Below, piece after piece: positions 18,674-28,515 of a DNA stretch of 64,000 bases (positions are counted from its first letter, which is position 1; each line of letters begins with the position of its first letter). The DNA is from Bacillus sp. EB01 (GTDB lineage: Bacteria; Bacillota; Bacilli; Bacillales; Cytobacillaceae): assembly GCF_000613125.1 (NCBI RefSeq), contig NZ_HG964497.1, positions 292,823 to 356,822 of the forward strand, read 5' to 3'. The notes beneath the pieces are model-generated. The model did no database searches. It worked only from the letters and a program-made list of their open reading frames with translations, and was not told where the DNA came from. A program made the position numbers and the translations under genes.

Positions 18674-19009
18674 CTACGCAGCCATTTTCCGGCAAGCCTC
18701 GGCACAACGGAAGCAGGCCTCCGCACATTTCCTGCAATGTTCATGATGATGTGCATGCTTTTCACATTCTCTGCCGCACGCTTCGCAAATTTCCGCACAC
18801 AGGTCACAGATCTCTTTTACAAAAGGCGATTTCGACTGCATCGCCTTAATAGCAAATGCACAGATGTCGGCGCACTCCCGGTCCGTGCGTATGCACTCCG
18901 CCATCATCTTGACGTCATCCTCTCGAAGACAGGCATCATAGCAATGGTTGCATGCTTCCATACATTCAAAGCACGCCTCAATACAATCAATATAGTGCTG
19001 ATTTCCCAT
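18674..19009 (-). CDS. Cys-rich four-helix copper-binding protein (Csp-like)
   Basis: The 111-residue protein carries cysteines at helical spacing throughout (CIEACFECMEACNHCYDAC, then CADIC, CDLCAEICEACGREC and CRKCAEACFRCAEAC) plus a HAHHHEHC segment. This is the pattern of the DUF326 / Csp four-helix bundle proteins, which store Cu(I) inside the bundle. There is no signal peptide, so it should be cytosolic. ATG 19009 has AGGAGG nine bases upstream. Its position beside copA/copZ/csoR and the CueP and PCYCGC genes supports a copper role. Confidence 0.87.
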   Translation of the reverse strand: MGNQHYIDCIEACFECMEACNHCYDACLREDDVKMMAECIRTDRECADICAFAIKAMQSKSPFVKEICDLCAEICEACGRECEKHAHHHEHCRKCAEACFRCAEACRKMAA

Positions 19010-19124
19010 CCCGTTCCACCTCCTCTACCTTTTAACAATACCCGTGGCAGAGCAATTGAAACGATTATTTAACAGTGAGGGGGCGAAGTATTCCCATGAC
19101 TATCAACGATCTCATTTCCAACCA

Positions 19125-19335
19125 TTTCGAGTACATTTTGAACCCGGCTGCCTATCGAATTGTCCTTGAATTACTATTTCGGGTACATTTTGAGCCCGGC
19201 TGCCTGTCGAATTGTCCTTGAAATACTATTTCGAGTACATTTTGAACCCGATTACCTATCGAATTGTCCTTGAATTATCATTTCGAGTACATTTTGAGCC
19301 CGGCTGCCTATAAAATTGTCCTTGAAGTTTCAAGT
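19125..19335. repeat. 52-nt period repeat array E (4 units)
   Basis: GTACATTTTGA units start at 19131, 19183, 19235 and 19287, exactly 52 nt apart, alternating with (A)ATTGTCCTTGAA. The arms TTTCGAGTACA and TTGTCCTTGAA are imperfect complements. It is the same family as array C near uvrA. It occupies the gap between the Csp-like gene and the copA operon. Confidence 0.88.
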
Positions 19336-19380
19336 TAATTAATCATGCATGTGTGCAAAGTGATTAAAAAGCGACCAAAT

Positions 19381-19417
19381 AAAACAGGCCAGAGTCCGAT
19401 GAACTCTGGCCTGTTTG
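19381..19417 (-). terminator. Terminator of the copper operon
   Basis: AAACAGGCCAGAGT and ACTCTGGCCTGTTT form a 14-bp perfect stem; on the minus strand it is followed by TTTATTTGG. Confidence 0.88.
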
Positions 19418-19425
19418 TGTATATT

Positions 19426-19551
19426 TTAGTGGTTCGATTGTTCATGCTGCGCCGGAGCTTCATCTGGACCCAAAACTGCCGAGTACACTCCATAACCGGC
19501 TATTACTAATACGAGATATGCCACGGCTGCAATTGTCCACTTCTTTATCAT
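19426..19551 (-). CDS. 41-aa single-helix membrane peptide downstream of copA
   Basis: An ATG at 19551 with GGGAGGG upstream opens a 41-residue frame beginning MIKKWTIAAVAYLVLVIAGY, one transmembrane helix, and ending in a short hydrophilic tail with AQHEQSNH, which contains two His. It lies 12 nt after the copA stop and just before the operon terminator, so it is the last gene of the copper operon. I cannot assign a family; a small accessory subunit or metal-binding tail of the copper exporter is conjecture. Confidence 0.7.
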   Translation of the reverse strand: MIKKWTIAAVAYLVLVIAGYGVYSAVLGPDEAPAQHEQSNH

Positions 19552-19563
19552 CTTTTTCCCTCC

Positions 19564-22002
19564 CTACAATTTCACCTTTTGGAGGCGGAGTGCATTCAGG
19601 ACGACCGATACGGAACTGAACGCCATCGCAGCACCAGCGAGCCATGGAGCGAGGAAGCCAAGGGCTGCAATCGGTATTCCCAATGTATTATAGCCAAATG
19701 CCCAGAACAGGTTCTGTTTAATGTTGCGGATAGTCAGCTTGCTCATAAAGATGGCATCGGCAATGCTGTTCAAGTCGCCGCGGATCAAGGTAATGTCAGC
19801 CGCCTCCATAGCAACGTCCGTACCTGTACCAATCGCCATCCCGATGTCAGCGACTGCTAGGGCAGGGGCATCATTGATGCCATCACCAACCATCACAACT
19901 TTTTTACCGGCAGCTTGGAGCTTTTTCACTTCCTCTGCCTTGCCTTCAGGAAGGACTTCGGCAATAACGTTGTCAATTCCAGCCTGAGAAGCGATCGCCT
20001 TCGCAGTCTGGGTGTTATCGCCTGTAATCATGATTACGTCAAGGCCCATTTCTTTCAGGCGTTTGATCGCCGCCTTTGAAGTGTCCTTGATTGTATCAGC
20101 AACTGCAACGATTCCAGCATACTGGCCATCAATTGCAACTAGCATTGCCGTTTTTCCTTCGCGCTCTAGTGCATCCATTTTCTCAAAAGCAACTTCGCTG
20201 TTAACTCCATTCTTTGCCATTAGTTTACGTGTCCCAATTAGCAAATCGCGGCCACTAACAGACGCTTTTATGCCAAAACCAGGGATGTTTTCAAAAGAAG
20301 TACCCGAAGATAAATCCAAACCTTTTTCTTTGATGCCCTGTACGATCGCCTGGGCAAGCGGATGCTCGGATTGCTTTTCGGCAGATCCTACAAGCGCTAG
20401 AAATTCATTTTCTTCCATAGTCCCTGAAAGGATGACATCGGTCAAAACAGGCTTTCCATTTGTAACAGTACCCGTTTTATCTAGGACGACTGTATCGATT
20501 TTATGTGTCATTTCAAGATGTTCTCCGCCCTTGAACAGGATGCCATATTCCGCAGCACGTCCTGAACCTGCCATGATAGAGGTCGGAGTTGCCAGGCCAA
20601 GTGCGCATGGGCAGGCAATTACAAGCACAGCGATCATTTTTTCAAGCGCCTCGGCAAAATTGCCAGGCTCTGCCCAGAAGTACCAGACAAGGAATGTAAC
20701 AACGGCGATACCGACAACAATTGGAACGAAAATCCCGGAAATCTGGTCAGCCAACCGTTGGATTGGCGCCTTTGAGCCCTGCGCTTCCTCAACGACCTTA
20801 ATGATTTGGGCCAGGGCTGTGTCGCGCCCAACTTTGGTTGCTTCAATTTTAATAAAACCATTCTTATTTATTGTCGCACCAATGACTTCATCTCCTGCTG
20901 CTTTATCAACCGGAACGCTTTCCCCGGTCAGCATCGATTCATCAATGGCAGACTGCCCCTCGACAATCCGGCCATCAACAGGAATCTTGTCGCCTGGTTT
21001 AACGTGGATGATGTCGCCAACAAGCACTTCTTCAAGAGCAATCTCAACCTCTGCCCCGTCACGTTCGACGATTGCAGTCTTAGCCTGGAGCCCCATCAAT
21101 TTCTTGATTGCTTCGGATGACCGGCCCTTTGCCTTTGCCTCGAACAGCTTTCCAAGGATAATGAGAGTCAAAAGGACGGCACTTGTTTCATAGTACAGCT
21201 CAACTGAATGTGCATTGCCCCCGAGTGATACAAATGACAGGTATAGGCTGTAGAAATAGGCTGCCGATGTACCGAGCGCAACAAGCACATCCATGTTGGC
21301 ACTGCCATTTTTCAATGCTTTGTAGGCACCAACGTAGAACTGGCGGCCAATTATAAATTGGACCGGTGTCGCGAGCGCAAGCTGTACCCACGGATTCATG
21401 AACATATCCGGAACATAAATGAACGAGGTAAACGAAAAGTGACCAACCATTGACCATAGGAGCGGCAAGGACAGGATGAGCGAGAAAATAAATTTCCCTG
21501 TCTGGTTTTCAATCTCCCGCTGGCGATAGTCCGCTGTTGCCTGCTCGTTTGCTTCTTCCTTTAGGGCTGCACCGTAGCCAAGCGCCTCAACCTTTTTAAT
21601 GATATCTCGTTCCGAAAGGACGGACGGATTGTATTCAACTGATGCCTTTTCAAGGGCAAGATTGACATTCGCCTTGGTAATGCCGTCCATCTTGTTCAGG
21701 CCTTTCTCAATTCTGGTCGAACAAGCGGCACACGTCATTCCTGTGATATCAAACTCCTTTTTCTCGGCTACGACATCATAGCCAAGATCTCGGACCTTGT
21801 TTTCAAGGCTGGCAAGGTTAGTGACAGCCGGGTCAAATTTGACCGAAGCCCTCTCGAGTGCAAGGTTAACGTTCGCTTCCTGTACGCCCTCAAGCTTGTT
21901 TAAGCCTTTTTCAATCCGAACTGCACAGGCGGCACACGTCATTCCGGTAATTTGTATCGTCGTTTCTTTTGCAGGTTTTTCTAATGCTGTACCCGTACTC
22001 AT
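19564..22002 (-). CDS. copA: CopA, Cu(I)-exporting P1B-type ATPase
   Basis: The 812-residue pump has two N-terminal metal-binding domains ([13 protein letters not shown] near residue 19 and [13 protein letters not shown] near 87), the membrane CPC motif ([10 protein letters not shown]), the actuator GESVP loop, phosphorylated Asp in DKTGT (about residue 508), the HP motif (SEHPLA) and [10 protein letters not shown]. These define a Cu(I) exporter of the plasma membrane. ATG 22002 has GGGGGAG eight bases upstream. It is preceded by csoR and copZ, and a CsoR operator lies directly before its ribosome binding site, so a second internal control point is likely. Confidence 0.97.
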   Translation of the reverse strand: MSTGTALEKPAKETTIQITGMTCAACAVRIEKGLNKLEGVQEANVNLALERASVKFDPAVTNLASLENKVRDLGYDVVAEKKEFDITGMTCAACSTRIEKGLNKMDGITKANVNLALEKASVEYNPSVLSERDIIKKVEALGYGAALKEEANEQATADYRQREIENQTGKFIFSLILSLPLLWSMVGHFSFTSFIYVPDMFMNPWVQLALATPVQFIIGRQFYVGAYKALKNGSANMDVLVALGTSAAYFYSLYLSFVSLGGNAHSVELYYETSAVLLTLIILGKLFEAKAKGRSSEAIKKLMGLQAKTAIVERDGAEVEIALEEVLVGDIIHVKPGDKIPVDGRIVEGQSAIDESMLTGESVPVDKAAGDEVIGATINKNGFIKIEATKVGRDTALAQIIKVVEEAQGSKAPIQRLADQISGIFVPIVVGIAVVTFLVWYFWAEPGNFAEALEKMIAVLVIACPCALGLATPTSIMAGSGRAAEYGILFKGGEHLEMTHKIDTVVLDKTGTVTNGKPVLTDVILSGTMEENEFLALVGSAEKQSEHPLAQAIVQGIKEKGLDLSSGTSFENIPGFGIKASVSGRDLLIGTRKLMAKNGVNSEVAFEKMDALEREGKTAMLVAIDGQYAGIVAVADTIKDTSKAAIKRLKEMGLDVIMITGDNTQTAKAIASQAGIDNVIAEVLPEGKAEEVKKLQAAGKKVVMVGDGINDAPALAVADIGMAIGTGTDVAMEAADITLIRGDLNSIADAIFMSKLTIRNIKQNLFWAFGYNTLGIPIAALGFLAPWLAGAAMAFSSVSVVLNALRLQKVKL

Positions 22003-22017
22003 ATTCTCAACTCCCCC

Positions 22018-22034
22018 ATACCCCGATAGGGTAT
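22018..22034. promoter_or_regulatory. CsoR operator before copA
   Basis: ATACCC-CGATA-GGGTAT is a perfect inverted repeat of the CsoR type. It lies between copZ and copA, 16 nt upstream of the copA start. Confidence 0.82.
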
Positions 22035-22126
22035 ATTTTCTTGAAAAAAGAACGTGCCAACAGATTTAGGCACGCGCCGTTTGAATCCAACTCCAGCAAC
22101 GCCGCTAAACGGGTGCCTTCGCTTTT

Positions 22127-22333
22127 TTAGACTACATCGTAGCCCTGGTCTTCAATTGTTTCCTTAATTTTGTCCAATGAAACGCTATCGTTATTGTACT
22201 CGACTGCAACTGTTTTGGCGCTAAGGTCAACAAGGACACGCTCCACACCATCCAGCTTGCCTACGCTGCCTTCAACTGCTTTGACGCAATGTCCGCAAGA
22301 CATACCTTCTACATTCAATAATGTTTTTTCCAT
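22127..22333 (-). CDS. copZ: CopZ, copper chaperone
   Basis: The 68-residue HMA domain has the Cu(I) site GMSCGHC at residues 10-16 and the usual beta-alpha-beta-beta-alpha-beta length. It passes Cu(I) to the N-terminal domains of CopA and to CsoR. ATG 22333 has GAGGGG upstream. It lies 27 nt after csoR and 125 nt before copA on the same strand, forming csoR-copZ-copA. Confidence 0.96.
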   Translation of the reverse strand: MEKTLLNVEGMSCGHCVKAVEGSVGKLDGVERVLVDLSAKTVAVEYNNDSVSLDKIKETIEDQGYDVV

Positions 22334-22360
22334 AAGTAAACTTCCCCTCTCAAATCTAAT

Positions 22361-22708
22361 TTATTTTTTCATGAGCCTTTGAATTGTAACAAGCAGCTCA
22401 TCAACAACCTCGTGATCGCCTTCCTGGATGCGTTCAACAACACAGCTTTTCATATGTCCTTCAAGCAGGATTTTTGCGACGGAATTCAAAGCGGCCTGTG
22501 TTGCAGAAATTTGTGTAATGACATCATCGCAATACGTATCCTTGTCAATAAGGCCTTTAATGCCTCGGATCTGCCCCTCAATACGATTTAACCTTGTGAT
22601 AAGATTTGATTTCGTCTTCTCGGAATGATGGCTTTTTCGGGCAGAGTTTTCAGTATTGCAATGGTCTTCACACACAGGTGCTGTTTCTTCACGGTTAATT
22701 ATTTCCAT
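22361..22708 (-). CDS. csoR: CsoR, copper-sensing repressor
   Basis: The 115-residue protein belongs to the DUF156/CsoR family: an extended hydrophilic N-terminus containing extra Cys and His (CEDHC), then LITRLNRIEGQIRGIKGLI and the Cu(I) ligands in YCDDVITQI and EGHMKSCV (Cys-His-Cys). Cu(I) binding releases DNA. ATG 22708 has GGAGG seven bases upstream. It is the first gene of csoR-copZ-copA, and a G/C-tract region just upstream may be its own operator. Confidence 0.95.
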   Translation of the reverse strand: MEIINREETAPVCEDHCNTENSARKSHHSEKTKSNLITRLNRIEGQIRGIKGLIDKDTYCDDVITQISATQAALNSVAKILLEGHMKSCVVERIQEGDHEVVDELLVTIQRLMKK

Positions 22709-22736
22709 TCCATCGCCTCCTCACACTTATATTACT

Positions 22737-22755
22737 ATACCCCCCCACCCTATGC
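22737..22755. promoter_or_regulatory. Possible CsoR site before csoR
   Basis: ATACCCCCCCACCCTAT has the terminal ATACCC half-site and a C-tract but is not a clean palindrome. Its place just upstream of csoR suggests autoregulation. Confidence 0.45.
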
Positions 22756-22877
22756 AACTATTACTTCTTATGATTTTTTAAAAATTCTCTAATTCCGTAC
22801 ATAGTGTCCCGATTTTGTCACAATTTATGATTTTAAAGGATTCTTTTAAAGAAAGTAGCATTTTTACAGTCCAAATG

Positions 22878-22902
22878 GTTTCAACTATTCTGCAAAGGGT
22901 AA
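22878..22902 (+). promoter_or_regulatory. Sigma-B promoter of rsbY
   Basis: GTTTCA, a 13-nt spacer and GGGTAA fit the sigma-B consensus GTTTAA-N12-14-GGGWAW. It lies 64 nt before the rsbY start. Confidence 0.7.
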
Positions 22903-22965
22903 GGGAAAGGGATATACTATTTATATAGAGAGACTAGTGTCAAGGAAGGCAAAGGGGTATTGAGA

Positions 22966-24102
22966 ATGGCAATTCTGATTGTTGATGATAACCAGGTGAA
23001 TTTATTTTTAATAGAAAAAATTCTTAAAAGGGCGGGCTACACCAATTACCTGTCCTTTTTGACGGCCCGTGAGATGTTCGATTATTTGCAGATTGACAAC
23101 CCTCATCCCATCGAACGCCCTGCAGACGTTATCTTAATGGATATCATGATGCCGGAGATGGATGGAATTGAGGCTTGCCGGCGTCTGCAGGAGCATCCGC
23201 AAACACGGGATATTCCGGTCATTTTCGTAACTGCGCTTGAGGATTCGAATAAGGTATCCGAAGCACTCGATGCCGGCGGAAGTGACTATGTAATGAAGCC
23301 AATAAACAAAACCGAGCTGTTGGCACGAATTCGTGTCGCACTCAGGCTTAAATATGAAAAAGACTGGCATAAAGAGCAGGATGAAAAAATCCAGAATGAG
23401 CTTCACTTGTCGATGCAGGTTCAAAAAAGCCTGCTTAGCGAGCCGGTCGTTGAGGACAAGTTGTTAATTAAGGCTTCCTACTTGCCGGCCAATACATTAG
23501 CTGGAGATATGTACTATTGGCATAAAATTGACGATAACCGCTATGCAGTCATCTTGCTTGATATGATGGGGCATGGTATATCCGCATCACTCGTCTGCAT
23601 GTTCATTTCCTCTGTGCTCCGTGACTTGATCAGGGCTAATCCTGATCCCGAACATGTGATTCGGGAGCTGAATCGGTGGATGAGTTCCCTGAACAGCCGG
23701 AACCAGCAAATTCCGTATTATTTTACAGCAATTTATACTGTTGTAGATACAGGGACGCAAACACTTCAATATATTAATGCTGGCCATCCGTCCGGGTACG
23801 CCCTTATTGATGGAGAGCTTGTAGAACTGAATTCCAACACAGTTGCAGTAGGCTTTTTCGATAAAATCAATGTTGAAAATAAAGTCCTTTCATATGAGAA
23901 TTCGGCACAGCTTCTTCTGTTTACCGATGGAGTTCCGGAAACCGCAGAAAAGCATGGACTGCCTGGTATGGAATATATGAAGCAAGCCGCTGCCCGGCAC
24001 TTGGAGGTTGAGGAAAAGGAACCCGTGGATTTTCTGCTTTCGAAGGACTTACAAGCTGTTGCTGACGATGATATTTGCGTCATCGTGATACAGGCCAGAT
24101 AG
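22966..24102 (+). CDS. rsbY: RsbY-type response-regulator phosphatase (REC + PP2C/SpoIIE)
   Basis: Residues 1-125 are a receiver domain (VDDN, phospho-Asp in LMDIMMPEMDG, conserved Lys in MKPINK). Residues about 150-378 form a SpoIIE-type PP2C phosphatase (LAGDMYY, LLDMMGHG, FTDGVPE, ADDDICVIV). In B. cereus the same protein, RsbY, dephosphorylates RsbV to free sigma-B when activated by RsbK. ATG 22966 has AAGGGG eight bases upstream. The sigma-B promoter before it would give positive feedback. It faces rsbM and rsbK, which lie on the other strand. Confidence 0.88.
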   Translation: MAILIVDDNQVNLFLIEKILKRAGYTNYLSFLTAREMFDYLQIDNPHPIERPADVILMDIMMPEMDGIEACRRLQEHPQTRDIPVIFVTALEDSNKVSEALDAGGSDYVMKPINKTELLARIRVALRLKYEKDWHKEQDEKIQNELHLSMQVQKSLLSEPVVEDKLLIKASYLPANTLAGDMYYWHKIDDNRYAVILLDMMGHGISASLVCMFISSVLRDLIRANPDPEHVIRELNRWMSSLNSRNQQIPYYFTAIYTVVDTGTQTLQYINAGHPSGYALIDGELVELNSNTVAVGFFDKINVENKVLSYENSAQLLLFTDGVPETAEKHGLPGMEYMKQAAARHLEVEEKEPVDFLLSKDLQAVADDDICVIVIQAR

Positions 24103-24114
24103 AAGTCACTAATG

Positions 24115-24208
24115 AAACATTTCGCTTTCTTGACAGCCTTGAGTTGTCATTCATCGGCTTTATGAATGACACTTCGCTCTCTTGGCAACCAGGAGTTGTC
24201 ATTCATTT
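24115..24208. repeat. 52-nt period repeat array F (2 units)
   Basis: ACATTTCGCT/ACACTTCGCT at 24117 and 24169, and GAGTTGTCATTCAT at 24141 and 24193, are both exactly 52 nt apart. The inverted arms ATGAATGACA and TGTCATTCAT are the same as in array A at the left edge. It lies between converging rsbY and rsbM. Confidence 0.8.
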
Positions 24209-24321
24209 AAAATGCACAAACCGATTAAAAAGAAAGCTGTGCATTTTTTATAAAGGCAGGAGCTATCCAGGTTCCTTTTTGGGTGGCCTGAGCGTATTTC
24301 CCTTATCACTAACGACACAAG

Positions 24322-24353
24322 AAAACGAGCACCGTATAGGGGCTCGTTTTAAT
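24322..24353. terminator. Bidirectional terminator between rsbY and rsbM
   Basis: AAAACGAGC and GCTCGTTTT form a stem of nine pairs with T-runs in both directions. Confidence 0.8.
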
Positions 24354-25173
24354 TTACTTTTACTGAAGTCTTCTTATATACCTTTTCTAACGGGTCAAAT
24401 TCTTCAAAATTCGGATGTACGTCAGTCCGGATGGCCTCTTTGCTGCCAAGCCCCAGAAAACCTCCTACGCTGAGACTCCCGTCAATCAGGTTCAGTACAT
24501 GACGCTGCAAATCCTGATTGAAATATATGAGTACATTACGGCAAATAATCACATGAAATTCATTAAAAGACCCATCCGTAACCAGGTTATGCTGGGCGAA
24601 TACAATCTTCTCGCGCAATGCGGGAACAATCGTAGCGAAATGGCTATCAGCTGTATAATATTCCGAAAAAGCCTGTTTTCCGCCCGCCTGTAAATAGTTT
24701 TTTGTATAGGCCTGCATTTTGGAAAGCGGAATAATACCATTCTCTGCTACCGTTAGTACCTTTTCACTCATATCAGTCGCATAAATCTTCGACCGCTCCC
24801 CAAGTCCTTCCTCTTCCAGCAAGATGGCCATGGAGTATGCCTCTTCGCCAGTTGAACAGCCTGCGTGCCAGATGCGGATTTGTTCAAGCTTCTTCAGGCG
24901 CGGGATAACATTACGCCTAAAGGATGCAAAGAAACTTGGATCACGGAACATTTCTGTTACATTAATTGAAAAGTCATCAAGCAGCTTCCTCAAAACTGTT
25001 TCATCCTCAATGATCTTTTCCGTCAAACGAGAAATTCCCGGAAGCTGTTCAAGACGAAGCCGATTCTGCACCCGACGCATAATCGATGAATTCATATACT
25101 GCCGAAAATCAAACCCCGACAGCCTATACACCGCTAAAAGCAGCAACTCTAATTCTAAGTCTTCCTTTTGCAA
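24349..25173 (-). CDS. rsbM: RsbM, CheR-type methyltransferase
   Basis: The protein has the CheR all-helical N-domain (residues 1-75), the SAM site IWHAGCSTGEEAYSMAILL, and the catalytic-domain motifs FRDPSFF and IICRNVLIYF, so it is a protein-glutamate methyltransferase of about 275 aa. In B. cereus RsbM methylates and restrains the sensor kinase RsbK; the same arrangement directly after the hybrid kinase supports this. There is no chemotaxis gene nearby. TTG 25173 lies seven bases after GGAGG; the TTG one codon earlier is also possible. A palindrome just upstream could affect translation. Confidence 0.85.
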   Translation of the reverse strand: MQKEDLELELLLLAVYRLSGFDFRQYMNSSIMRRVQNRLRLEQLPGISRLTEKIIEDETVLRKLLDDFSINVTEMFRDPSFFASFRRNVIPRLKKLEQIRIWHAGCSTGEEAYSMAILLEEEGLGERSKIYATDMSEKVLTVAENGIIPLSKMQAYTKNYLQAGGKQAFSEYYTADSHFATIVPALREKIVFAQHNLVTDGSFNEFHVIICRNVLIYFNQDLQRHVLNLIDGSLSVGGFLGLGSKEAIRTDVHPNFEEFDPLEKVYKKTSVKVN

Positions 25174-25183
25174 CAAAATACCT

Positions 25184-25215
25184 CCCGGGGTAGGGGTCTG
25201 ACCCTTACCCCCTAC
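25184..25215. repeat. Palindrome between rsbK and rsbM
   Basis: CCCGGGGTAGGGG and CCCCTACCC face each other (9-bp perfect stem GGGTAGGGG/CCCCTACCC) around GTCTGACCCTTA. It lies between the rsbK stop and the rsbM ribosome binding site, whose GGAGG touches its edge. Confidence 0.75.
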
Positions 25216-25227
25216 CCGTATACCTTC

Positions 25228-28041
25228 CTAGTTCTGTGCGAGCCAGACTCTCATTGCTGAGAGGAGCTGGTCGATTTTGAGTGGCTTGGAGATATAGTCT
25301 GATGCGCCTGCTTCAAGGCACTTTTCTTTGTCGCCTTTCATGGCCTTGGCGGTCAAGGCGATGATAGGGAGTTCGCCAAACCTCTCCATCCCCCGGATTT
25401 GCTTCATGGTTTCATACCCATCCATTACAGGCATCATAATATCCATAAGGACAATGTCAACTTTTTCAGTTGTTCTAAGGACCTCAAGGCATTCCATTCC
25501 GTTTTCCGCTGTAATGATTTTCATGCCTTCCTTTTGGAGAGCCTTTTCAAGAGCATAAATATTGCGGTGGTCATCATCGGTAATGATTACTGTTTTACCG
25601 CTTAGGCCATTGGATGGCTCCTGAATATTGTTGTTGCCGGAATTGATGGCTATTGCAGTAGCACTTTCATTGGCATTAGCTGTAGCCGTATCGTTCTTTT
25701 CATGGTTCATTCCAACAAATGACCCAGCTTCAGAACCATGTTCAACGCCAATTGCGACCTCTTTACTTGCTTCATGAATCGGATTAATTTCCTGGACACC
25801 TTGCGGCAGGCTTGGCAGAAGCAGAGTGAAGGTACTTCCTTTTCCTTCCTCGCTCTCCAACTTGACCGTCCCGCCCAGCAGCCTTGCAAATTCCCTTGAG
25901 ATTGACAGGCCAAGGCCGGTGCCGCCGTATTTCCTCATCGTAGCCCCGTCGACCTGCTGGAATGCCTCAAAAATATGCTGATGCTTATCTTTTGGAATAC
26001 CGATCCCAGTGTCGCTGACCGATATCTTCAGCCAAGTATCCGACACAGGGAAGTCAGGCTGTTCCTTTTCAGAAACCTGTTCAACCTGGACCACTACCGC
26101 TCCCTGTTCTGTAAACTTGAACGCATTTGAAAGAAGGTTTTTGACAATTTGCTGAAGGCGCTGTTCGTCCGTATAGAACAGCTCAGGCAGGTCGTCACCC
26201 AGCTCAACCATAAAGCCCAGTCCTTTTCGAACTGCATGATGTGAGAATACGTGCTCGATCCTTCCCCCGAAGTCGGAAATATTTACAGCATCAAATACAA
26301 CCTCTAACTTCCCTACCTCAACTTTTGACAAATCAAGTATGTCATTAATTAGGTTTAGCAAATCCTGCCCGGAAGTATGAATAACTTTAGCAAAATCTTT
26401 CTGTTCTTCAGTCAGATTTGACTCCTCTTCCTCACCGAGCATTTCAGAAAGCAGCAAAATGCTGTTAAGAGGAGTCCGCAATTCATGGGACATATTTGCA
26501 AGAAATTCCGATTTGTATTTCGAGCTTTGTTGCAGTTCTCTTGCCTTAATTTCAAGGTCTTCCTTAGCCACCTGCAATTCAGCCGATTTTTGCTCGGCAT
26601 CCCGTGTACGTTCCTCAAGCTGCTCATTGATCATCCGCAGTTCCTCTGCCTGTGTTTGCAGCTCCTCGGACTGGGCCTGAAGCTCTTCCGATTGCGACTG
26701 TAGCTCTTCAGCCTGAGCCTGTGATTCAAGCAAAAGGCGCTCAACTTCCATCCTGCCAAGAATATTCATGACCGCAATTCCAAGCGTCTCAAATACCTTT
26801 TCGGCAAGCCGCTGCTGCGCCTTAGTAAATGGCTTCAAAGAAGCAAGCTCAACGACTGCCACCGTTTCATCCTTGACCATGACCGGTGCAATCAAAATAC
26901 TCTTCGGCCTCATTGAACCTAGCCCCGTCGAAATGGCTGTATAATCCTCCGGAACATCTTCCATATAAATCATTTCTTTTACGGCAGCGCTCTGGCCGAC
27001 TAATCCTTCGCGCAAGGCAATTTCCTCCCGGCCCGCCGTTCCGCCGCCATCAGCATAAGATGCAATTTTCTTCAACGAGTTATTTTCCATTAAATAAAAT
27101 GCGCCAAGGCTTGCTCCGACAGCAGGGGACAATCTTTCCATCAGCTGCCTTGCAAGCGATTCAACCTCGGTACTTCTTGTATAGAGGTTGACAAGTTCAG
27201 CCGATTGAGTCTGAACCCAATTCTGCTCGGAGATTTCTTCCGTAAATTCTCTTTCCTTCATATAAAATGTCTCCAGTGAGGCAGCCATTGAATTAAAGGA
27301 GGCAGCAATTTTACCTATCTCGTCGTGTGATTCCACATTCAGCCTTGGAATTTCCTCCAGGTTGTTGTAATCGACATTCTGGATACCCTCCGTTACAGCC
27401 TCCAGGCTTCGGCTCGTGCTCCGGATGACCCATAATGTGACAAGCGAAATCAAAATAGTTGCCGAGACAACTGAGGCAATAAGTGACAGAATTAACTGGT
27501 CATATGCTGAATTCGCAGTCTCAAGAGACTCGTTCATCAAGCCTTCCTGATATGTCTTGAATTCATTAACCTTTTGTAAAAGTAGGTTTTTATCGTTTTC
27601 CGCACTATAATAAATTTGCTGCAATTCATTTTCTGTAGCTCCTGATTCCAAGGCGGCCAACAACCGTTGCTCCATATTCAGATAATTTGTAAAGGCTGTA
27701 TCAATTTCGCCAAGAAGCATTTTAGACTTTTCCTTATTTAATGTTCCTTCAAGCTCAAGAATTGATGTCCGTATGAATTCCTGATTTTCCCGAAGCAACG
27801 GAATGACTGTTTCACTGTCTGTACTCGAGCCATCGTAAATAATATTGACTAGCTCTCGGTCCGTCAAAAGGACAGACTGCCTGATAGCTAAGGCAGCATT
27901 CACTTTGGCATACTGGTCCTCAACGATGTCCAGCATGTTCTCTCTCATTTTTCCTGTATTCAATAAAATGACAAATAATAGCACAACTAAAAATAAGACT
28001 GTTAATCCCAGTCCCAGCAATTGCTTTTTCCTAAATGTCAC
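25228..28041 (-). CDS. rsbK: RsbK-type hybrid sensor histidine kinase
   Basis: The order of domains in this 937-residue protein is: membrane helix (about 7-28), extracellular CHASE3-like helical region (30-180), second membrane helix (185-208), HAMP, GAF (about 270-420), a long coiled coil of repeated QSEELQAQ heptads, HisKA with phospho-His in [14 protein letters not shown], HATPase (DTGIGIP, GTGLGLS) and a C-terminal receiver ([11 protein letters not shown]). This is the build of B. cereus RsbK, which activates RsbY. GTG 28041 lies seven bases after GGTGGG; the frame extends to 28077 without a better site. rsbM follows directly. Confidence 0.86.
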   Translation of the reverse strand: MTFRKKQLLGLGLTVLFLVVLLFVILLNTGKMRENMLDIVEDQYAKVNAALAIRQSVLLTDRELVNIIYDGSSTDSETVIPLLRENQEFIRTSILELEGTLNKEKSKMLLGEIDTAFTNYLNMEQRLLAALESGATENELQQIYYSAENDKNLLLQKVNEFKTYQEGLMNESLETANSAYDQLILSLIASVVSATILISLVTLWVIRSTSRSLEAVTEGIQNVDYNNLEEIPRLNVESHDEIGKIAASFNSMAASLETFYMKEREFTEEISEQNWVQTQSAELVNLYTRSTEVESLARQLMERLSPAVGASLGAFYLMENNSLKKIASYADGGGTAGREEIALREGLVGQSAAVKEMIYMEDVPEDYTAISTGLGSMRPKSILIAPVMVKDETVAVVELASLKPFTKAQQRLAEKVFETLGIAVMNILGRMEVERLLLESQAQAEELQSQSEELQAQSEELQTQAEELRMINEQLEERTRDAEQKSAELQVAKEDLEIKARELQQSSKYKSEFLANMSHELRTPLNSILLLSEMLGEEEESNLTEEQKDFAKVIHTSGQDLLNLINDILDLSKVEVGKLEVVFDAVNISDFGGRIEHVFSHHAVRKGLGFMVELGDDLPELFYTDEQRLQQIVKNLLSNAFKFTEQGAVVVQVEQVSEKEQPDFPVSDTWLKISVSDTGIGIPKDKHQHIFEAFQQVDGATMRKYGGTGLGLSISREFARLLGGTVKLESEEGKGSTFTLLLPSLPQGVQEINPIHEASKEVAIGVEHGSEAGSFVGMNHEKNDTATANANESATAIAINSGNNNIQEPSNGLSGKTVIITDDDHRNIYALEKALQKEGMKIITAENGMECLEVLRTTEKVDIVLMDIMMPVMDGYETMKQIRGMERFGELPIIALTAKAMKGDKEKCLEAGASDYISKPLKIDQLLSAMRVWLAQN

Positions 28042-28157
28042 AGCTATACCCACCCACTTTCTATCGGAATCTACCATACTCCCTTGTAGTTACTACTATA
28101 ACAATAGTGCTATGTTTTATCGAGGAATATGGCAAGATTATGGTGGATTTTTTACTG

Positions 28158-28191
28158 GAAAAAGGCTGACTGCATACGCAGCCAGCCTTTA
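28158..28191. terminator. Hairpin, probable terminator
   Basis: GGCTG-A-CTGC pairs with GCAG-C-CAGCC with one mismatch and has T-rich flanks on both sides. It lies between rsbK and the SpoIIAA-like gene. Confidence 0.5.
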
Positions 28192-28348
28192 AATTTGGCT
28201 GTGTTAAACAAGTGTGTTGATTTCCGCTACACAAAGGAAAGCTCCTGAGAATATTCATCAAAGTGACACAAAGGATAGCAACCTTGAATTAACATCGCAG
28301 AGACAGGCGTTCTTTGCCTATCGCGAGGCAGCTCTTTGCCTGTCACGA

Positions 28349-28384
28349 GGCACTTCGCTTTCCGTGGGGCGTGCGGGGAGCCAG
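28349..28384. repeat. GCACTTCGCTTTCCG-type dispersed repeat
   Basis: GGCACTTCGCTTTCCG followed by a G/C-rich tail recurs at 63083 in this window. The surrounding 440-bp gap (28078-28515) also holds tandem variants of CTTTGCCT(A/G)TC(G/A)CGAGGCA (28314-28350) and no gene that I can support. Confidence 0.75.
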
Positions 28385-28515
28385 TCTTGCTTCAGTGCCT
28401 AGCCCCTCGAGGTCGCTTTGGTCCCTCAAGTAAAGTCAAAGAACATTGCTATAAAATTACAATATCCATTTTAAAACAGCCTCAAATTCAATTGATTGAA
28501 GTTAGGATATTTCAC

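Noticed and set aside
20012-21193. Long plus-strand ORF opposite copA
   Set aside because: Shadow of copA; composition is Ser/Ile/Pro-rich as expected for an antisense frame.
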